NCBI GenBank assembly: GCA_902495075.1
Contig: CABUVO010000001.1
Coordinates: 62,001 to 126,000, forward strand
Direction of reading: 5' to 3'
DNA length: 64,000 nt
Source of the DNA: an uncultured Porphyromonadaceae bacterium
Lineage (GTDB): Bacteria; Bacteroidota; Bacteroidia; Bacteroidales; Muribaculaceae
The notes beneath the pieces were generated by a model. That model was not told where the DNA came from, searched no databases, and saw only the letters and a program-made list of their open reading frames with translations. Below, piece by piece: positions 19,117 to 27,972 of the stretch. Position 1 is the stretch's first letter. The number at the start of each line of letters is the position of its first letter. The position numbers and the translations under genes were made by a program.

Positions 19117-20613
19117 TTATTCTCCGGCGAGATTTACAGCATAGTAATATTTCTTACCGGTGGGATAAATACCTGTGATAAACATTACTTTGTCTTCATC
19201 ATCGCCTTTCATTATCTGATTGTAGATGCGTTCAACATCGTCTGAAGAATTAACAGCATTGCCGTTGATTTCAGTGATGATGAAGCCATCTTTGACACCT
19301 GCGTCTCTAACACATCCATTCTTCACCCCAGTGACTTTGACCCCGTTGGTGATTCCAAGATGCTGTTTTGTATCATTGCCGATCTTCATGAATGCGCAAC
19401 CAAGTTCTGAGAAATCACCTTTCTTGGTGATGTTTGTGCTCCCCTGAAGATTGCGAAGTGTTGCGCTCTTGGTTGTGGAGACATTGTCACGCACATATGT
19501 CACGCTGATCTGATCACCCGGACGGAACTTGTTAAGCTGCTCCACGAGTTCGGCGTGGTTGTGAACCGGAACCTTGTTGATTGCTGTGATGACATCATCC
19601 TCCTTAAGACCGAGTTCCTTAGCTGTGCTGCGATCTGTCACGGAAGCGATAAGGAGACCGGACTTGGTAGCTGTGATGTTTTTCTCTTTTGCAATCTTGG
19701 CATCGAGCTCAATCACCTGACATCCGAGCACTGCACGCTGAACTGTTCCATACTGACGGAGGTCTGTCATGACTTTCTTCACGATTGTAGTAGGAATCGC
19801 GAACGAGAAGCCTGAGTAGCTGCCGGTGTTGCTATAGATAGCGGAGTTTATACCTATAAGTTCACCTTTGAGATTGACCAGGGCACCCCCCGAGTTGCCG
19901 GGGTTGAGTGCTGCGTCAGTCTGGATGAAGGATTCAATATTCAGACCGCCCTGTTTGCCATTCTGACCAAGGCTGCGGGCTTTGGCACTTATGATACCCG
20001 CTGTTACTGTAGAGTTGAAACCAAAAGGATTACCCACAGCGAGAACCCACTCACCCACCTTCACAGCCTCACTGTTGCCGAAAGTGATCGGGGAGAGCCC
20101 TTTGGCATCGATCTTGATGAGGGCGAGGTCAGAAGCCTCGTCAGTACCGATTATTTTAGCTTCATAGGTAGAGTTGTCATTCATCAACACTTCAAGCTTG
20201 TCAGCATCAGCGATAACGTGGTTATTAGTTACGATATATCCATCTTCAGATATGATTACGCCGGAACCGAGTCCGTTCTGCACAGGTTCGTTTTTCTTCT
20301 GCTGTTGACGGGGCTGTCTCTGCTGTGGTTGCTGAGGCTGACCGAAGAAGAAATCGAACATGCCGAAAGGATCATAGCCGCCACCCTGGTTGCCGTAAGA
20401 ATTACGTGTGCGGGTGGTATAGCTCTTGATGCACACCACGGCATTGACAGTTTTCTCTGCCGCAACGGTAAAATCGGTATCAAAAGACGGAGTGGAAGAG
20501 GTAAGGATAAAATTCGGGTCTTTGCCGTTTGATCCGACACATTCCTTGGCTTGAGCGCCAAAGAGGAGACCGGTCAGTAATGCGACCGATGCGATCATGG
20601 TGATTTTCTTCAT
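19117..20613 (-). CDS. degP: Periplasmic serine protease DegP/HtrA
   Basis: Envelope quality-control protease and chaperone. The start at 20613 (MKKITMIASVALLTG) gives a clean signal peptide; the longer frame adds 19 residues that do not fit. In this 498-residue protein the trypsin-like domain carries H132 (NNHVIAD), D162 (SDLALIKID) and S241 (NPGNSGGAL). Two PDZ domains follow (about 285-375 and 400-490). A Gln/Arg/Pro-rich low-complexity stretch (about 92-110) lies in the LA-loop region. A terminator follows directly. Close to rpoD and an ECF sigma gene, but those are separate transcripts by spacing. Confidence 0.95.
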   Translation of the reverse strand: MKKITMIASVALLTGLLFGAQAKECVGSNGKDPNFILTSSTPSFDTDFTVAAEKTVNAVVCIKSYTTRTRNSYGNQGGGYDPFGMFDFFFGQPQQPQQRQPRQQQKKNEPVQNGLGSGVIISEDGYIVTNNHVIADADKLEVLMNDNSTYEAKIIGTDEASDLALIKIDAKGLSPITFGNSEAVKVGEWVLAVGNPFGFNSTVTAGIISAKARSLGQNGKQGGLNIESFIQTDAALNPGNSGGALVNLKGELIGINSAIYSNTGSYSGFSFAIPTTIVKKVMTDLRQYGTVQRAVLGCQVIELDAKIAKEKNITATKSGLLIASVTDRSTAKELGLKEDDVITAINKVPVHNHAELVEQLNKFRPGDQISVTYVRDNVSTTKSATLRNLQGSTNITKKGDFSELGCAFMKIGNDTKQHLGITNGVKVTGVKNGCVRDAGVKDGFIITEINGNAVNSSDDVERIYNQIMKGDDEDKVMFITGIYPTGKKYYYAVNLAGE

Positions 20614-20826
20614 ATCATTAATTTTAGTAGTTCGAATTATGAACGTTGGTTCGAATTTTGAATCCAACATTTGTTTCGTCTACAAATTAAATGCAAAAGT
20701 GTTTCCAATATTACATTTGTCACACCTAATAAATGCAAAATATTCTAAAATTCTTTAAAATAGCTCTTTGCAAATCTATAAATAATATGCATTGCACATT
20801 TATTCGGTGCATGTATTAATATAAAA

Positions 20827-20846
20827 GAGATGCCCTGAGGCATCTC
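20827..20846 (-). terminator. Terminator after the ECF sigma gene
   Basis: An 8-bp stem GAGATGCC/GGCATCTC with a 4-base loop; on the minus strand it is followed by TTTTAT. It lies about 50 bases past the stop of the ECF sigma gene. Confidence 0.8.
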
Positions 20847-20895
20847 CAATATCAACAAATAAAACTTAACAATTCTTTTTCAAAACGATAGGCTG

Positions 20896-21405
20896 TCATT
20901 TGCCGTAATCTTTTAACTGATCACGAAGGCGCTTGCGAGCGAAGAAGATGCGGCTTTTTACTGTGCCTAACGGCAAATTCATTTTTTCAGCTATCTCATT
21001 ATATTTATAACCGGCTACAAACATATTAAATGGGATCCTATATTCATCCGAGAAACTGTTGAGAGCCGCTGATATCTCCTTTACAGCATAAGAACCTTCG
21101 GGAGTGTCAAGACCGGAGTCTTGTGATATGTTGAGGTGATATAGATCTTCAGTCTGGTCGATAACAGTAGCTTTTCTTACTGTCTGACGGTAATTATTGA
21201 TGAAGATGTTACGCATGATAGTGAAGATCCATCCTTTGAAGTTGACATTGTCAACATATTTTTCTTCATTATCAAGTGCTTTTAGAGTTGTATCCTGAAG
21301 AAGGTCTTCTGCCTGTTCGCGGTTAGAAGTGAGCTGATATGCAAAACTAAGAAGATTGCCCTGAAGTCCAATCAATCTGTTTTTGAATGTTTCGTTAGAT
21401 TTCAT
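20896..21405 (-). CDS. ECF-family RNA polymerase sigma factor
   Basis: A 169-residue alternative sigma factor. Region 2 is seen about residues 12-78 (LLSFAYQLTSNREQAEDLLQDT, FKGWIFTIMRNIFINNYR) and region 4 about 110-160 (FNMFVAGYKYNEIAEKMNLPLGTVKSRIFFARKRL). No anti-sigma factor gene is adjacent: degP lies on one side and the divergent helicase gene on the other. It resembles the Bacteroidetes ECF sigmas of general or envelope stress type, but the stimulus cannot be read. It is transcribed alone, from a 200-base divergent region. Confidence 0.93.
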   Translation of the reverse strand: MKSNETFKNRLIGLQGNLLSFAYQLTSNREQAEDLLQDTTLKALDNEEKYVDNVNFKGWIFTIMRNIFINNYRQTVRKATVIDQTEDLYHLNISQDSGLDTPEGSYAVKEISAALNSFSDEYRIPFNMFVAGYKYNEIAEKMNLPLGTVKSRIFFARKRLRDQLKDYGK

Positions 21406-21574
21406 TTTGTTGTTGTTTTAATGTTGATACTATAATAACATAACTACCATAAAAATTGTTTCGGAGAAATAAGAAAATTTTTATAATTTTTTTGCACACT
21501 GAAATAAATAAACATAATTCATTAAAAATCAGATCAATTCGTATTGATTTTAAGAGTATACTATCATGTAATTT

Positions 21575-21606
21575 TTTGTTAATTTATTTAATTATGAGTA
21601 ATTTTG
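21575..21606 (+). promoter_or_regulatory. Promoter of DEAD-box helicase gene
   Basis: TTTG at 21575-21578, a 20-base spacer and TAATTTTG at 21599-21606. A TTG codon in frame with the helicase (21604) lies inside the -7 element, so translation must start later, at the ATG at 21628. Confidence 0.82.
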
Positions 21607-21627
21607 CACTTCGATAAACTGGAAATA

Positions 21628-22950
21628 ATGAGATTTGAAGATATTCTTACCAATGACGATGTGCTTGATGGACTATGGGACATGCATTTTGATGAGTGCA
21701 CTCCGATTCAGGAACAAGCCATACCTGTCATAATGGAAGGTCGCGACCTTCTTGCCTGCGCTCAGACCGGCACAGGAAAAACTGCTGCTTATCTTTTACC
21801 TGTGATCAACATGCTTGCTGATGGAGGTTATCCTGATGACGCAATCAACTGCGTGGTGATGGCACCGACGAGAGAATTAGCTCAACAAATCGACAGACAG
21901 CTCCAGGGCTTCGCATATTTTATGCCGGTGAGCGGCATGGCAATTTACGGGGGCACAGATGGTTATGCATACGAACAGCAGAGAAAATCATTGAAGATGG
22001 GTGCGGATGTCGTTATTGCTACTCCCGGACGTCTTTTGGCTCATCTGAGCATGGGCTACGTTGATCTCTCAAAAGTATCTTTCTTTATACTTGATGAAGC
22101 TGACAGAATGCTTGATATGGGATTTTATGATGACATAATGCAGATTGTAGCACGTCTTCCCAAAGAAAGACAGACTTTGCTGTTTTCCGCGACAATGCCA
22201 CCAAAGATTCAACAGATGGCAAGCAAGATACTCAAAGACCCCGTTGAAGTCAAACTTGCTGTATCAAAACCGGCTGAAAAAATCAAGCAATCCGCTTATA
22301 TCTGCTATGAACCGCAGAAACTTCTCATCTTGAAGAAAATTTTCAATGAGAATACACCTCAGAGGGTAATAGTTTTCTCTTCATCAAAATTAAAAGTCAA
22401 GAATCTCGCACGCGAACTAAGGAGTAAAAACATTAAGATTGCAGAAATGCATTCTGATCTCGATCAGGACAAGCGCGATGATGTAATGCTCGACTTCAAA
22501 GCCGGCAAAATCCAGGTTATTGTCGCCACAGATATTCTTGCAAGAGGAATTGACGTCGATGACATAGAGATGGTTGTAAACTATGATGTTCCGAGAGAAG
22601 CAGAGGATTATGTGCATCGCATAGGACGCACGGCAAGAGCGAACCGCGATGGTCGCGCTGTAACGTTTGTTTCTCCGGAGGAAATGGGCAAACTTAAACG
22701 AATAGAGCGTCTTCTTGAGAATGAGATTCCGAAAGAGGAGATACCGGCTGAATTCGGAGAAGCTCCGGTTCTAAAAAAGACTGCTTTTTCCCATAAAAAT
22801 CGCGGCCGAAATAGCAAAAACAGCAAAATCGACAAGAGCGATAAAGACGGGAAAAGCGATAAAAACAGCAAAAATCGGAGAAACAGACGACCATATAATA
22901 GTCGCAATCGAAAGAAACTCGGGAATGAGCAAAAGCAACCAGCCGTTTAG
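21628..22950 (+). CDS. DEAD-box ATP-dependent RNA helicase
   Basis: RNA remodelling enzyme of the RhlE/DeaD type. From the ATG at 21628 (MRFEDILTNDDVLDG) it has 440 residues. Motifs: Q-motif CTPIQEQAIPVI, Walker A AQTGTGKT, PTRELAQQ, TPGR, DEAD, SAT, then the second RecA domain with ARGIDVDDIE and HRIGRTAR. The C-terminal 50 residues are a Lys/Asn/Ser/Arg-rich tail (KNSKNRRNRRPYNSRNRKK), likely RNA-binding and disordered. The last 26 bases overlap the start of the methyltransferase gene, so the two are translationally coupled. Confidence 0.95.
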   Translation: MRFEDILTNDDVLDGLWDMHFDECTPIQEQAIPVIMEGRDLLACAQTGTGKTAAYLLPVINMLADGGYPDDAINCVVMAPTRELAQQIDRQLQGFAYFMPVSGMAIYGGTDGYAYEQQRKSLKMGADVVIATPGRLLAHLSMGYVDLSKVSFFILDEADRMLDMGFYDDIMQIVARLPKERQTLLFSATMPPKIQQMASKILKDPVEVKLAVSKPAEKIKQSAYICYEPQKLLILKKIFNENTPQRVIVFSSSKLKVKNLARELRSKNIKIAEMHSDLDQDKRDDVMLDFKAGKIQVIVATDILARGIDVDDIEMVVNYDVPREAEDYVHRIGRTARANRDGRAVTFVSPEEMGKLKRIERLLENEIPKEEIPAEFGEAPVLKKTAFSHKNRGRNSKNSKIDKSDKDGKSDKNSKNRRNRRPYNSRNRKKLGNEQKQPAV

Positions 22951-23656
22951 GTTCAAAAGGTTTGAAGTCTATCACCATCGCAGCTCCATGAAAATTGGTG
23001 TTGATGCCGTAATTCTTGGGGCATGGGCAAACGTGCTTAATGCACGCACCATTTTAGATGTTGGATGCGGCTGTGGCGTTATAGCATTGATGACAGCCCA
23101 GAGGAATCTGACTTCAACAATCGAAGTAATAGACATAGATAAAGAATCGATAGAAGAGGCTGCCGGCAATTTCTTAGCTTCTCCATGGCATGAAAGGTTA
23201 GTGGCAAAACAAATCGACTTCAATGACTATTGCTCCCGGCATATTGAACAAAATATTCAGCCAATAGATTATATTATCTCGAATCCTCCATATTTTGATT
23301 CTGGTGTTGATTCACCGGATTCCGTCCGGTTGAAAGCTCGACATCAGGGACAGCTGTCGCCATCCATAATACTTGAAAAGGGAAGCAACTTGATATCTGA
23401 TAATGGCATAATCGGAATGGTCATTCCGGTTGAACAAGCAGAAGAATTGACAGGAATTGCAAATTCTATAGGATTATACACAATCCGAAAAATGATAATG
23501 ACAGGCAGAGAGGGGAGAGAACCTAAGCGATGTTTTATTGAGTTTGGACGCCACCAGGTTCCTTTCTCAACAGAACATTTGACAATTGAATTTCATGATG
23601 GCAGCTTCACACCCGAGTATATGTCGTTATGTCGAAATTTTTATCTGAAATTCTAA
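22925..23656 (+). CDS. tRNA1(Val) adenine(37)-N6-methyltransferase family (TrmN6-like)
   Basis: A 243-residue SAM-dependent N6-adenine methyltransferase. It has the SAM-binding ILDVGCGCGVIAL (43-55) and the amino-methyltransferase motif NPPY (120-123). The N-terminal FRFKRFEVYHHRSSMKIGVDAV is typical of the YfiC/TrmN6 family, which methylates A37 of valine tRNA in E. coli; the substrate here is by family only. It starts inside the end of the helicase gene (26-base overlap, different frame) and ends before a strong terminator. Confidence 0.88.
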   Translation: MSKSNQPFRFKRFEVYHHRSSMKIGVDAVILGAWANVLNARTILDVGCGCGVIALMTAQRNLTSTIEVIDIDKESIEEAAGNFLASPWHERLVAKQIDFNDYCSRHIEQNIQPIDYIISNPPYFDSGVDSPDSVRLKARHQGQLSPSIILEKGSNLISDNGIIGMVIPVEQAEELTGIANSIGLYTIRKMIMTGREGREPKRCFIEFGRHQVPFSTEHLTIEFHDGSFTPEYMSLCRNFYLKF

Positions 23657-23670
23657 AACTTTTTTCATCT

Positions 23671-23713
23671 AAAAATAAGTCCTTGATGTGGAATGCATCA
23701 AGGACTTATTTTT
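23671..23713. terminator. Bidirectional intrinsic terminator
   Basis: An 18-bp perfect stem (23671-23688 with 23696-23713), 7-base loop, A-tract and T-tract ends, between the convergent methyltransferase and FadL-like genes. Confidence 0.93.
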
Positions 23714-23736
23714 ATGAAATTCTTATTGTAAGTTTA

Positions 23737-25416
23737 TCAGAATTTGAAACCAGTGGAAAGAACCACGCGAGAATTGTTGAATGTAAGTTTTGCCGAAGGA
23801 CTCTGATAATACGGATCGGCGTCAGGATCAGGCGTGAAAGCATGATACTCGGATGTCATGTGTTTATAGACATAAGCGAGGTCAATATAGAATCCTTTAT
23901 GACGATAACCAAGTCCGCAGGTAATATAGTTGGTGTCATTATCAAAACGATAATTCGGTATTGTGCCGGCTGTATAGATAGTCATGCTGTTATTCTTTGC
24001 TTTTGACTCAACCGGAGAAGATACGTGGCTATATCCGGCGCGAACACTGAATGATGGAGTGACACGATACTCAGCTCCGACACGGAATGTATCTGTGTGA
24101 CGATATACATTCTTTATATCTTCATTCTCATTGTAGTAAGCATCGTTATTATATGCAGCAGGCGTTGCAGAATAATAATCATAATCCCAAGGATCATCCC
24201 AATATCCGCCGCCATAATTTGAGGCTTCTGAGAACTTCATGGTTTTATAACCATGCCATTCATAATCCGCAGAGATTATGAACTTGCCACCTATCACACC
24301 GGCAGCACTGGCTATGATTTTCCAAGGTGAACGGAAGTTATAATCCTGAGTGCCGGGATAGCCTTCATTTGTTTGGGCTCCCACACCTTCCCCAAAATAC
24401 TGAGCATCAACATTGGCAGAATAAGTCTCATTCAATGAATACCACGTAGGAGTGTGGAACGCCAAACCGAGACGTAATTCCTGAATCGGTTTTACGATAA
24501 CACCAAGCTGATAGTTGAAGCCCGTGCCGTTTGCACGATAAAGGTTACGCATACGCCAGCGTGAATCTGTTACCATTATCTCATCAGTTTTGGGATGCAT
24601 GACATAGGCATCCGTCAAATCTTCTCCGTAATATGCATCGAGCTTATAATCAAAATTGACAATATCGAAATTCATTCCCCAATAAACCACATTTGATATA
24701 TTTCCTCCGATGGCTATATTATATTCATCGACACTTCCTTTTTCTGTTACATCAAAATTAGCCGAACCGTAAGTTCCTTGACCGAATTGACCAGTCCAGG
24801 ATGGATTCTCTGGACTTCCATTAGGATTGATGAGATATGAATCGTAACCAAGGATTGCAAGCCAAGGAGCTTGAATCCCGCCATCATTAGGGTTGTATGG
24901 GTCATACTGATCTTTAATTGACGTGACATCAGCTACTGTCAATTCACTCCCATTTGCGATACCGGCTATATAATTCGACATTGAGGTCTGTAGCTGGGGT
25001 ATCGAACCTCGATAACGGCGATTGAAAGATACAGCCTTGTTGTATGTAAAGCCGAAATTAATATTTGGAACCACATCGCTTCCGAGTTTCAATGTTGCAA
25101 CACCACCGATGTTATCGAGATAGAACTTGGTCTGGTTATTAACTGTTCGGAACCCTTGAGCATCGGATGTTGAACGTTGAGCATCGAGATCAAGAGTAAA
25201 ACCGATTTCATTACTGCGGTAAACGCCAATACCGGCAGGATTCTGCGATAGGGTAGAAAGATCACCTCCAAGGGCACCAAAGGCACCACCCATTCCCATA
25301 AATCGTGCTGTTCCCCTCAAATCGGGTTGAGAAAAACGGTATGCATCTATCGCGCTTTGCGCAAAAGCACCCGTTGCAATGCAGCACATGGATAAGACAA
25401 TGTATAGCTTTCTCAT
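23737..25416 (-). CDS. OmpP1/FadL-family outer-membrane transport protein
   Basis: A 559-residue outer-membrane barrel of the FadL-like group, known for uptake of hydrophobic compounds. A signal peptide ends at about residue 19 (ATGAFAQSA). The N-terminal plug-like segment AYRFSQPDLRGTARFMGMGGAFGALGGDLSTLSQNPAGIG is the family signature in its usual position, here broken up as FMGMGGAFGALGGD and NPAGIGVY. The C-terminus is SRVVLSTGFKF, ending in F as needed for BAM recognition. A Tyr/Asp/Asn-rich stretch near 395-430 is probably an extracellular loop. The ligand is unknown. Confidence 0.92.
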   Translation of the reverse strand: MRKLYIVLSMCCIATGAFAQSAIDAYRFSQPDLRGTARFMGMGGAFGALGGDLSTLSQNPAGIGVYRSNEIGFTLDLDAQRSTSDAQGFRTVNNQTKFYLDNIGGVATLKLGSDVVPNINFGFTYNKAVSFNRRYRGSIPQLQTSMSNYIAGIANGSELTVADVTSIKDQYDPYNPNDGGIQAPWLAILGYDSYLINPNGSPENPSWTGQFGQGTYGSANFDVTEKGSVDEYNIAIGGNISNVVYWGMNFDIVNFDYKLDAYYGEDLTDAYVMHPKTDEIMVTDSRWRMRNLYRANGTGFNYQLGVIVKPIQELRLGLAFHTPTWYSLNETYSANVDAQYFGEGVGAQTNEGYPGTQDYNFRSPWKIIASAAGVIGGKFIISADYEWHGYKTMKFSEASNYGGGYWDDPWDYDYYSATPAAYNNDAYYNENEDIKNVYRHTDTFRVGAEYRVTPSFSVRAGYSHVSSPVESKAKNNSMTIYTAGTIPNYRFDNDTNYITCGLGYRHKGFYIDLAYVYKHMTSEYHAFTPDPDADPYYQSPSAKLTFNNSRVVLSTGFKF

Positions 25417-25573
25417 AACGATGAGTTTTTTAGTTTATTAAGTGTTATTGATTTGTATCCGTTAAAAAATATCTAAATTTTTAACAAGATATCAAACTCT
25501 TTCATAATTATAACGAATTTTATTATAAAAGGATTGCAGCGACAAATAAAATTTGCCGCTGCAATTATCTCTA

Positions 25574-26743
25574 TTATCTGTGGCGACCGCGACCACCGCC
25601 ACCTCCGCTGTGGCTACCGCCTCCAAAACCTCCGGAACCACGTCCAGTGCTGAAGCTACCACCGCTGTTATAGCTGTTTCTATTGGTGTTATAGCTGTTA
25701 CGATTCGTATTGTAACTATTGCGGTTGGTATTGTAGCTATTACGGTTGCTGTTTGAATTCGAATTTGAATTATATGTTCTCCTACTGTTCGAATTCGATC
25801 CAGAGTTGTTGTATGTGCGGTGACCATTTCTGTTCACAGTATAGCCACCATTGTTTTGCTGGTTATTCTGACCGCCATAGGAGTTAACACGATTTCCTCC
25901 ATTGTTGGTGGTAGCATTCCCGCGATAAGTGCGGTGATGGTTTGTAGTGTTTCCACCATAAAGACCGTTGTTGGAATTGTTATTTCCATATTGCGGAACT
26001 CTTGAACTTCCGGGGCGAGCAACAGGTCTGTGTCCTATGTTGCCACCGGGGCGAGTATTTGAAGCCCAGTTTGAACCCGGTCGGTTCGGCAGTCGTCCAC
26101 CTGGACGATAGTCGGCATAATGAGGACGACCTCCCCAGCCCCAGGATGGACCCCATGCCGGACCCCAAGATGGTCCCCAACCCCAAGAGGGACCCCAGCC
26201 CCAATCCCAGGATGGACCCCAAGTCCAAGACGGACCCCATCCCCAGCTCCAAGACGGACCCCAAGACCATGCTGGTCTCCAAGCAGGTCCCCAGTTCCAG
26301 TACCAAGGATCATAGTAGCCGGCGTAATATGGCCATGAGTAGCCATAATATGGAGCGAATGACGGCAATCCATTGTTGAACACAATCTCTACGTTGCCAT
26401 AACTATTGAGCAAAACATCTTCGAGAATATCGGAATTGTCAGTAACAATAGTCGGATTGTAATATTTCTGGATCTGCTGGGTGTAGACGAAATCTTCGTC
26501 TTTTTCAGCACGCGCTCCGATGGTATCGACCGGACTGCTGTAATATTGACCACGACGATTATATTCGTCAACATCAACATTCTCAAAGTCCTTTATGTAG
26601 TAAGACTGTTTCTTCTTCTTTGTGGAAGTTGAAGCTGTCTTATCTTTCTTCGGGTTGTAGTAAATGTCATCATATTCCTGTGCGTTTGATGCTAAAGGAG
26701 CAGCAAGCGCCATGATGGTCAGGCAGTACAATAATTTTCTCAT
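25574..26743 (-). CDS. Exported Trp/Gly-rich and Asn/Ser/Tyr-rich repeat protein
   Basis: The start at 26743 (MRKLLYCLTIMALAAPLASNAQ) gives a signal peptide and a 389-residue protein; the longer frame adds 16 residues that do not fit. Residues up to about 125 are acidic-polar with KKKKQSYYIKDFENVDVDEY and IQKYYNPTIVTDNSD. Then comes a Trp/Gly/Pro/Ser block of degenerate WGPSWGWG units (about 130-210), an Arg/Pro/Gly linker, an Asn/Gly/Tyr block, four tandem seven-residue NRNSYNT units (about 320-350) and a tail of glycine, serine and arginine. No domain was recognised. Such composition suggests a disordered surface or cell-wall-associated protein. Function unknown. It is monocistronic. Confidence 0.78.
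   Translation of the reverse strand: MRKLLYCLTIMALAAPLASNAQEYDDIYYNPKKDKTASTSTKKKKQSYYIKDFENVDVDEYNRRGQYYSSPVDTIGARAEKDEDFVYTQQIQKYYNPTIVTDNSDILEDVLLNSYGNVEIVFNNGLPSFAPYYGYSWPYYAGYYDPWYWNWGPAWRPAWSWGPSWSWGWGPSWTWGPSWDWGWGPSWGWGPSWGPAWGPSWGWGGRPHYADYRPGGRLPNRPGSNWASNTRPGGNIGHRPVARPGSSRVPQYGNNNSNNGLYGGNTTNHHRTYRGNATTNNGGNRVNSYGGQNNQQNNGGYTVNRNGHRTYNNSGSNSNSRRTYNSNSNSNSNRNSYNTNRNSYNTNRNSYNTNRNSYNSGGSFSTGRGSGGFGGGSHSGGGGGRGRHR
25667..25755 (-). repeat. 21-bp tandem coding repeats (NRNSYNT)
   Basis: About four head-to-tail 21-base units inside the repeat-protein gene, encoding NRNSYNT with third-position differences between units. They preserve frame, so copy-number change would lengthen or shorten the protein without breaking it. 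Confidence 0.8.
26120..26300 (-). repeat. Degenerate GGACCCCA-type coding repeats (WGPSWGWG)
   Basis: Repeated words such as GACCCCAAG and CCCCAG on the plus strand correspond to WGPSW, WGWG and WGPAW units on the minus strand. Unit length varies, mostly 12-24 bases. Confidence 0.75.
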
Positions 26744-26877
26744 AGCTTCATATTCCTTAGTTAATTTGACTTTTAGACAAACTGATAGCATTTATGTTTA
26801 AAACAGTATTGTTAAAAGTGTTTAAAATTAGATTATTTCTATGATTCCTGCAAATAATTAACGCTAAAAAATGTAAA

Positions 26878-26908
26878 TTTGATTTGTCGAAGAGTTTTGC
26901 TAAATTTG
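26878..26908 (+). promoter_or_regulatory. Promoter of NlpC/P60 gene
   Basis: TTTG at 26878-26881, a 19-base spacer and TAAATTTG at 26901-26908: a full consensus match, about 25 bases before the ATG. Confidence 0.82.
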
Positions 26909-26933
26909 TAAGTATAAATAGATGAAGTTTTAA

Positions 26934-27479
26934 ATGGAATTTAAGAATAATCGAGGGAATGGATCCGGATTGTTGCTTCTTATTGTAACTGTTGCGGTTG
27001 CATTGCTTTCTGCATCTTGTCATTCTTCTAAAAAAGGGAGTAGGAACAATTATAAGCAGCAGGAAATATCTATTTCTGTGAAAGATCTAAAAGGTTCTGA
27101 ATCGCAGAAAAAAATAGCTGAAGAAGCCATGTCATGGATCGGTACGCCTTACGCGTATGCAAAGTGCGACAAAAAGGAGGGTACTGATTGTTCCGGTATG
27201 GTGCTAAGGGTGTATGAGGATGTGTTGGGGTATAAACTTCCTCGCAATTCAGCCAAACAGGCTGAATTCTGTATGCCGCTAAAAAAAGAGGAAGTCGAAA
27301 CCGGAGATCTTGTGTTTTTTGCAACCGGGCATGATCCCGAGAAAATATCACATGTCGGGATTATGGTGGATGATGTGAATTTTGTGCATGCCTCGACCAA
27401 GAAGGGAGTGGTGATTTCAAGAATCGATACGCCTTATTATATTCGGACTTTGAGAGGATTTGGGAGAGTTAAACCATGA
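26934..27479 (+). CDS. NlpC/P60-family cell-wall hydrolase lipoprotein
   Basis: A 181-residue peptidoglycan peptidase. The N-terminal signal with lipobox LSASC puts the lipidated cysteine at residue 29. The catalytic domain (about 60-180) has the nucleophile C85 in GTDCSGMV, H139 in ISHVGIM and H151 in FVHAS as the third residue. This is the usual fold for cleaving stem peptides (D-Glu to diamino acid bonds). Its own promoter and a terminator on either side make it a single-gene transcript. Compare E. coli Spr/MepS for architecture. Confidence 0.92.
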   Translation: MEFKNNRGNGSGLLLLIVTVAVALLSASCHSSKKGSRNNYKQQEISISVKDLKGSESQKKIAEEAMSWIGTPYAYAKCDKKEGTDCSGMVLRVYEDVLGYKLPRNSAKQAEFCMPLKKEEVETGDLVFFATGHDPEKISHVGIMVDDVNFVHASTKKGVVISRIDTPYYIRTLRGFGRVKP

Positions 27480-27515
27480 TGGGGATGGATGGGGATGGGG
27501 GAGGACTGGAGAAAT

Positions 27516-27561
27516 ATAAAAGAGGGATGTCACTGAATCAGCAGTGATATCCCTCTTTTAT
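27516..27561. terminator. Terminator with adjacent imperfect copy
   Basis: A 20-bp stem (27516-27535 with 27542-27561) with one G-T pair and a T-tract. The right arm and its tail (27548-27568) are repeated with one base less at 27573-27592, a short direct duplication. Confidence 0.88.
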
Positions 27562-27614
27562 GAATTATAAGGTATCCCTCTTTATGAATTATGTGAAGTT
27601 CATTAAATCATGAA

Positions 27615-27929
27615 TCAAAGGAGAGGGAGGAGTTTTGCTTCGAGATCCTCAAGCTTTACCAGACCTACACTGCGGTCAACAACTTCACCACCTTTGAAGA
27701 AGAGCACTGTCGGTATGCTGCGGATACGGTTCTCAGCAACAACCTCATCGTTTTCGTCTATGTTTAGTTTACCGACAACTGCTTTGTCGCCATATTTCTC
27801 AGCGAGTTCCTCAACAACTGGACCGAGTTTCATGCAGGGACCACACCATGTTGCCCAGAAATCGATTACCACTACTTTTCCTGACTCGATAGCCTCTTTG
27901 GCTGTCTGATCTGTAAATTGAATTGCCAT
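27615..27929 (-). CDS. trxA: Thioredoxin
   Basis: A 104-residue cytoplasmic thiol-disulfide reductant. The active site is WCGPC (28-32) preceded by VVVIDFWAT. The conserved cis-proline loop is RSIPTVLFF. The N-terminus has no signal peptide. The gap to dnaE on the same strand is 43 bases, so trxA may be read from the dnaE transcript's own promoter or share it. It ends before the terminator at 27516-27561 (convergent with the NlpC gene). Confidence 0.96.
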   Translation of the reverse strand: MAIQFTDQTAKEAIESGKVVVIDFWATWCGPCMKLGPVVEELAEKYGDKAVVGKLNIDENDEVVAENRIRSIPTVLFFKGGEVVDRSVGLVKLEDLEAKLLPLL

Positions 27930-27972
27930 GATTTTATTTTTAGGTTTAAAATTTTGTTTTCAAAACTGTATT

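Noticed and set aside
21604..21627. TTG start for the DEAD-box helicase giving eight extra residues
   Set aside because: It overlaps the -7 element of the promoter, so it cannot be in the mRNA as a start.
25667..25755. Possible CRISPR array from evenly spaced 21-base repeats
   Set aside because: Units are head to tail without spacers and encode NRNSYNT in frame with the repeat protein.
26002..26379. Several frames of 70-125 codons on both strands over the WGPSWGWG block
   Set aside because: They are created by the low-complexity repeats; the minus-strand exported protein explains the sequence.
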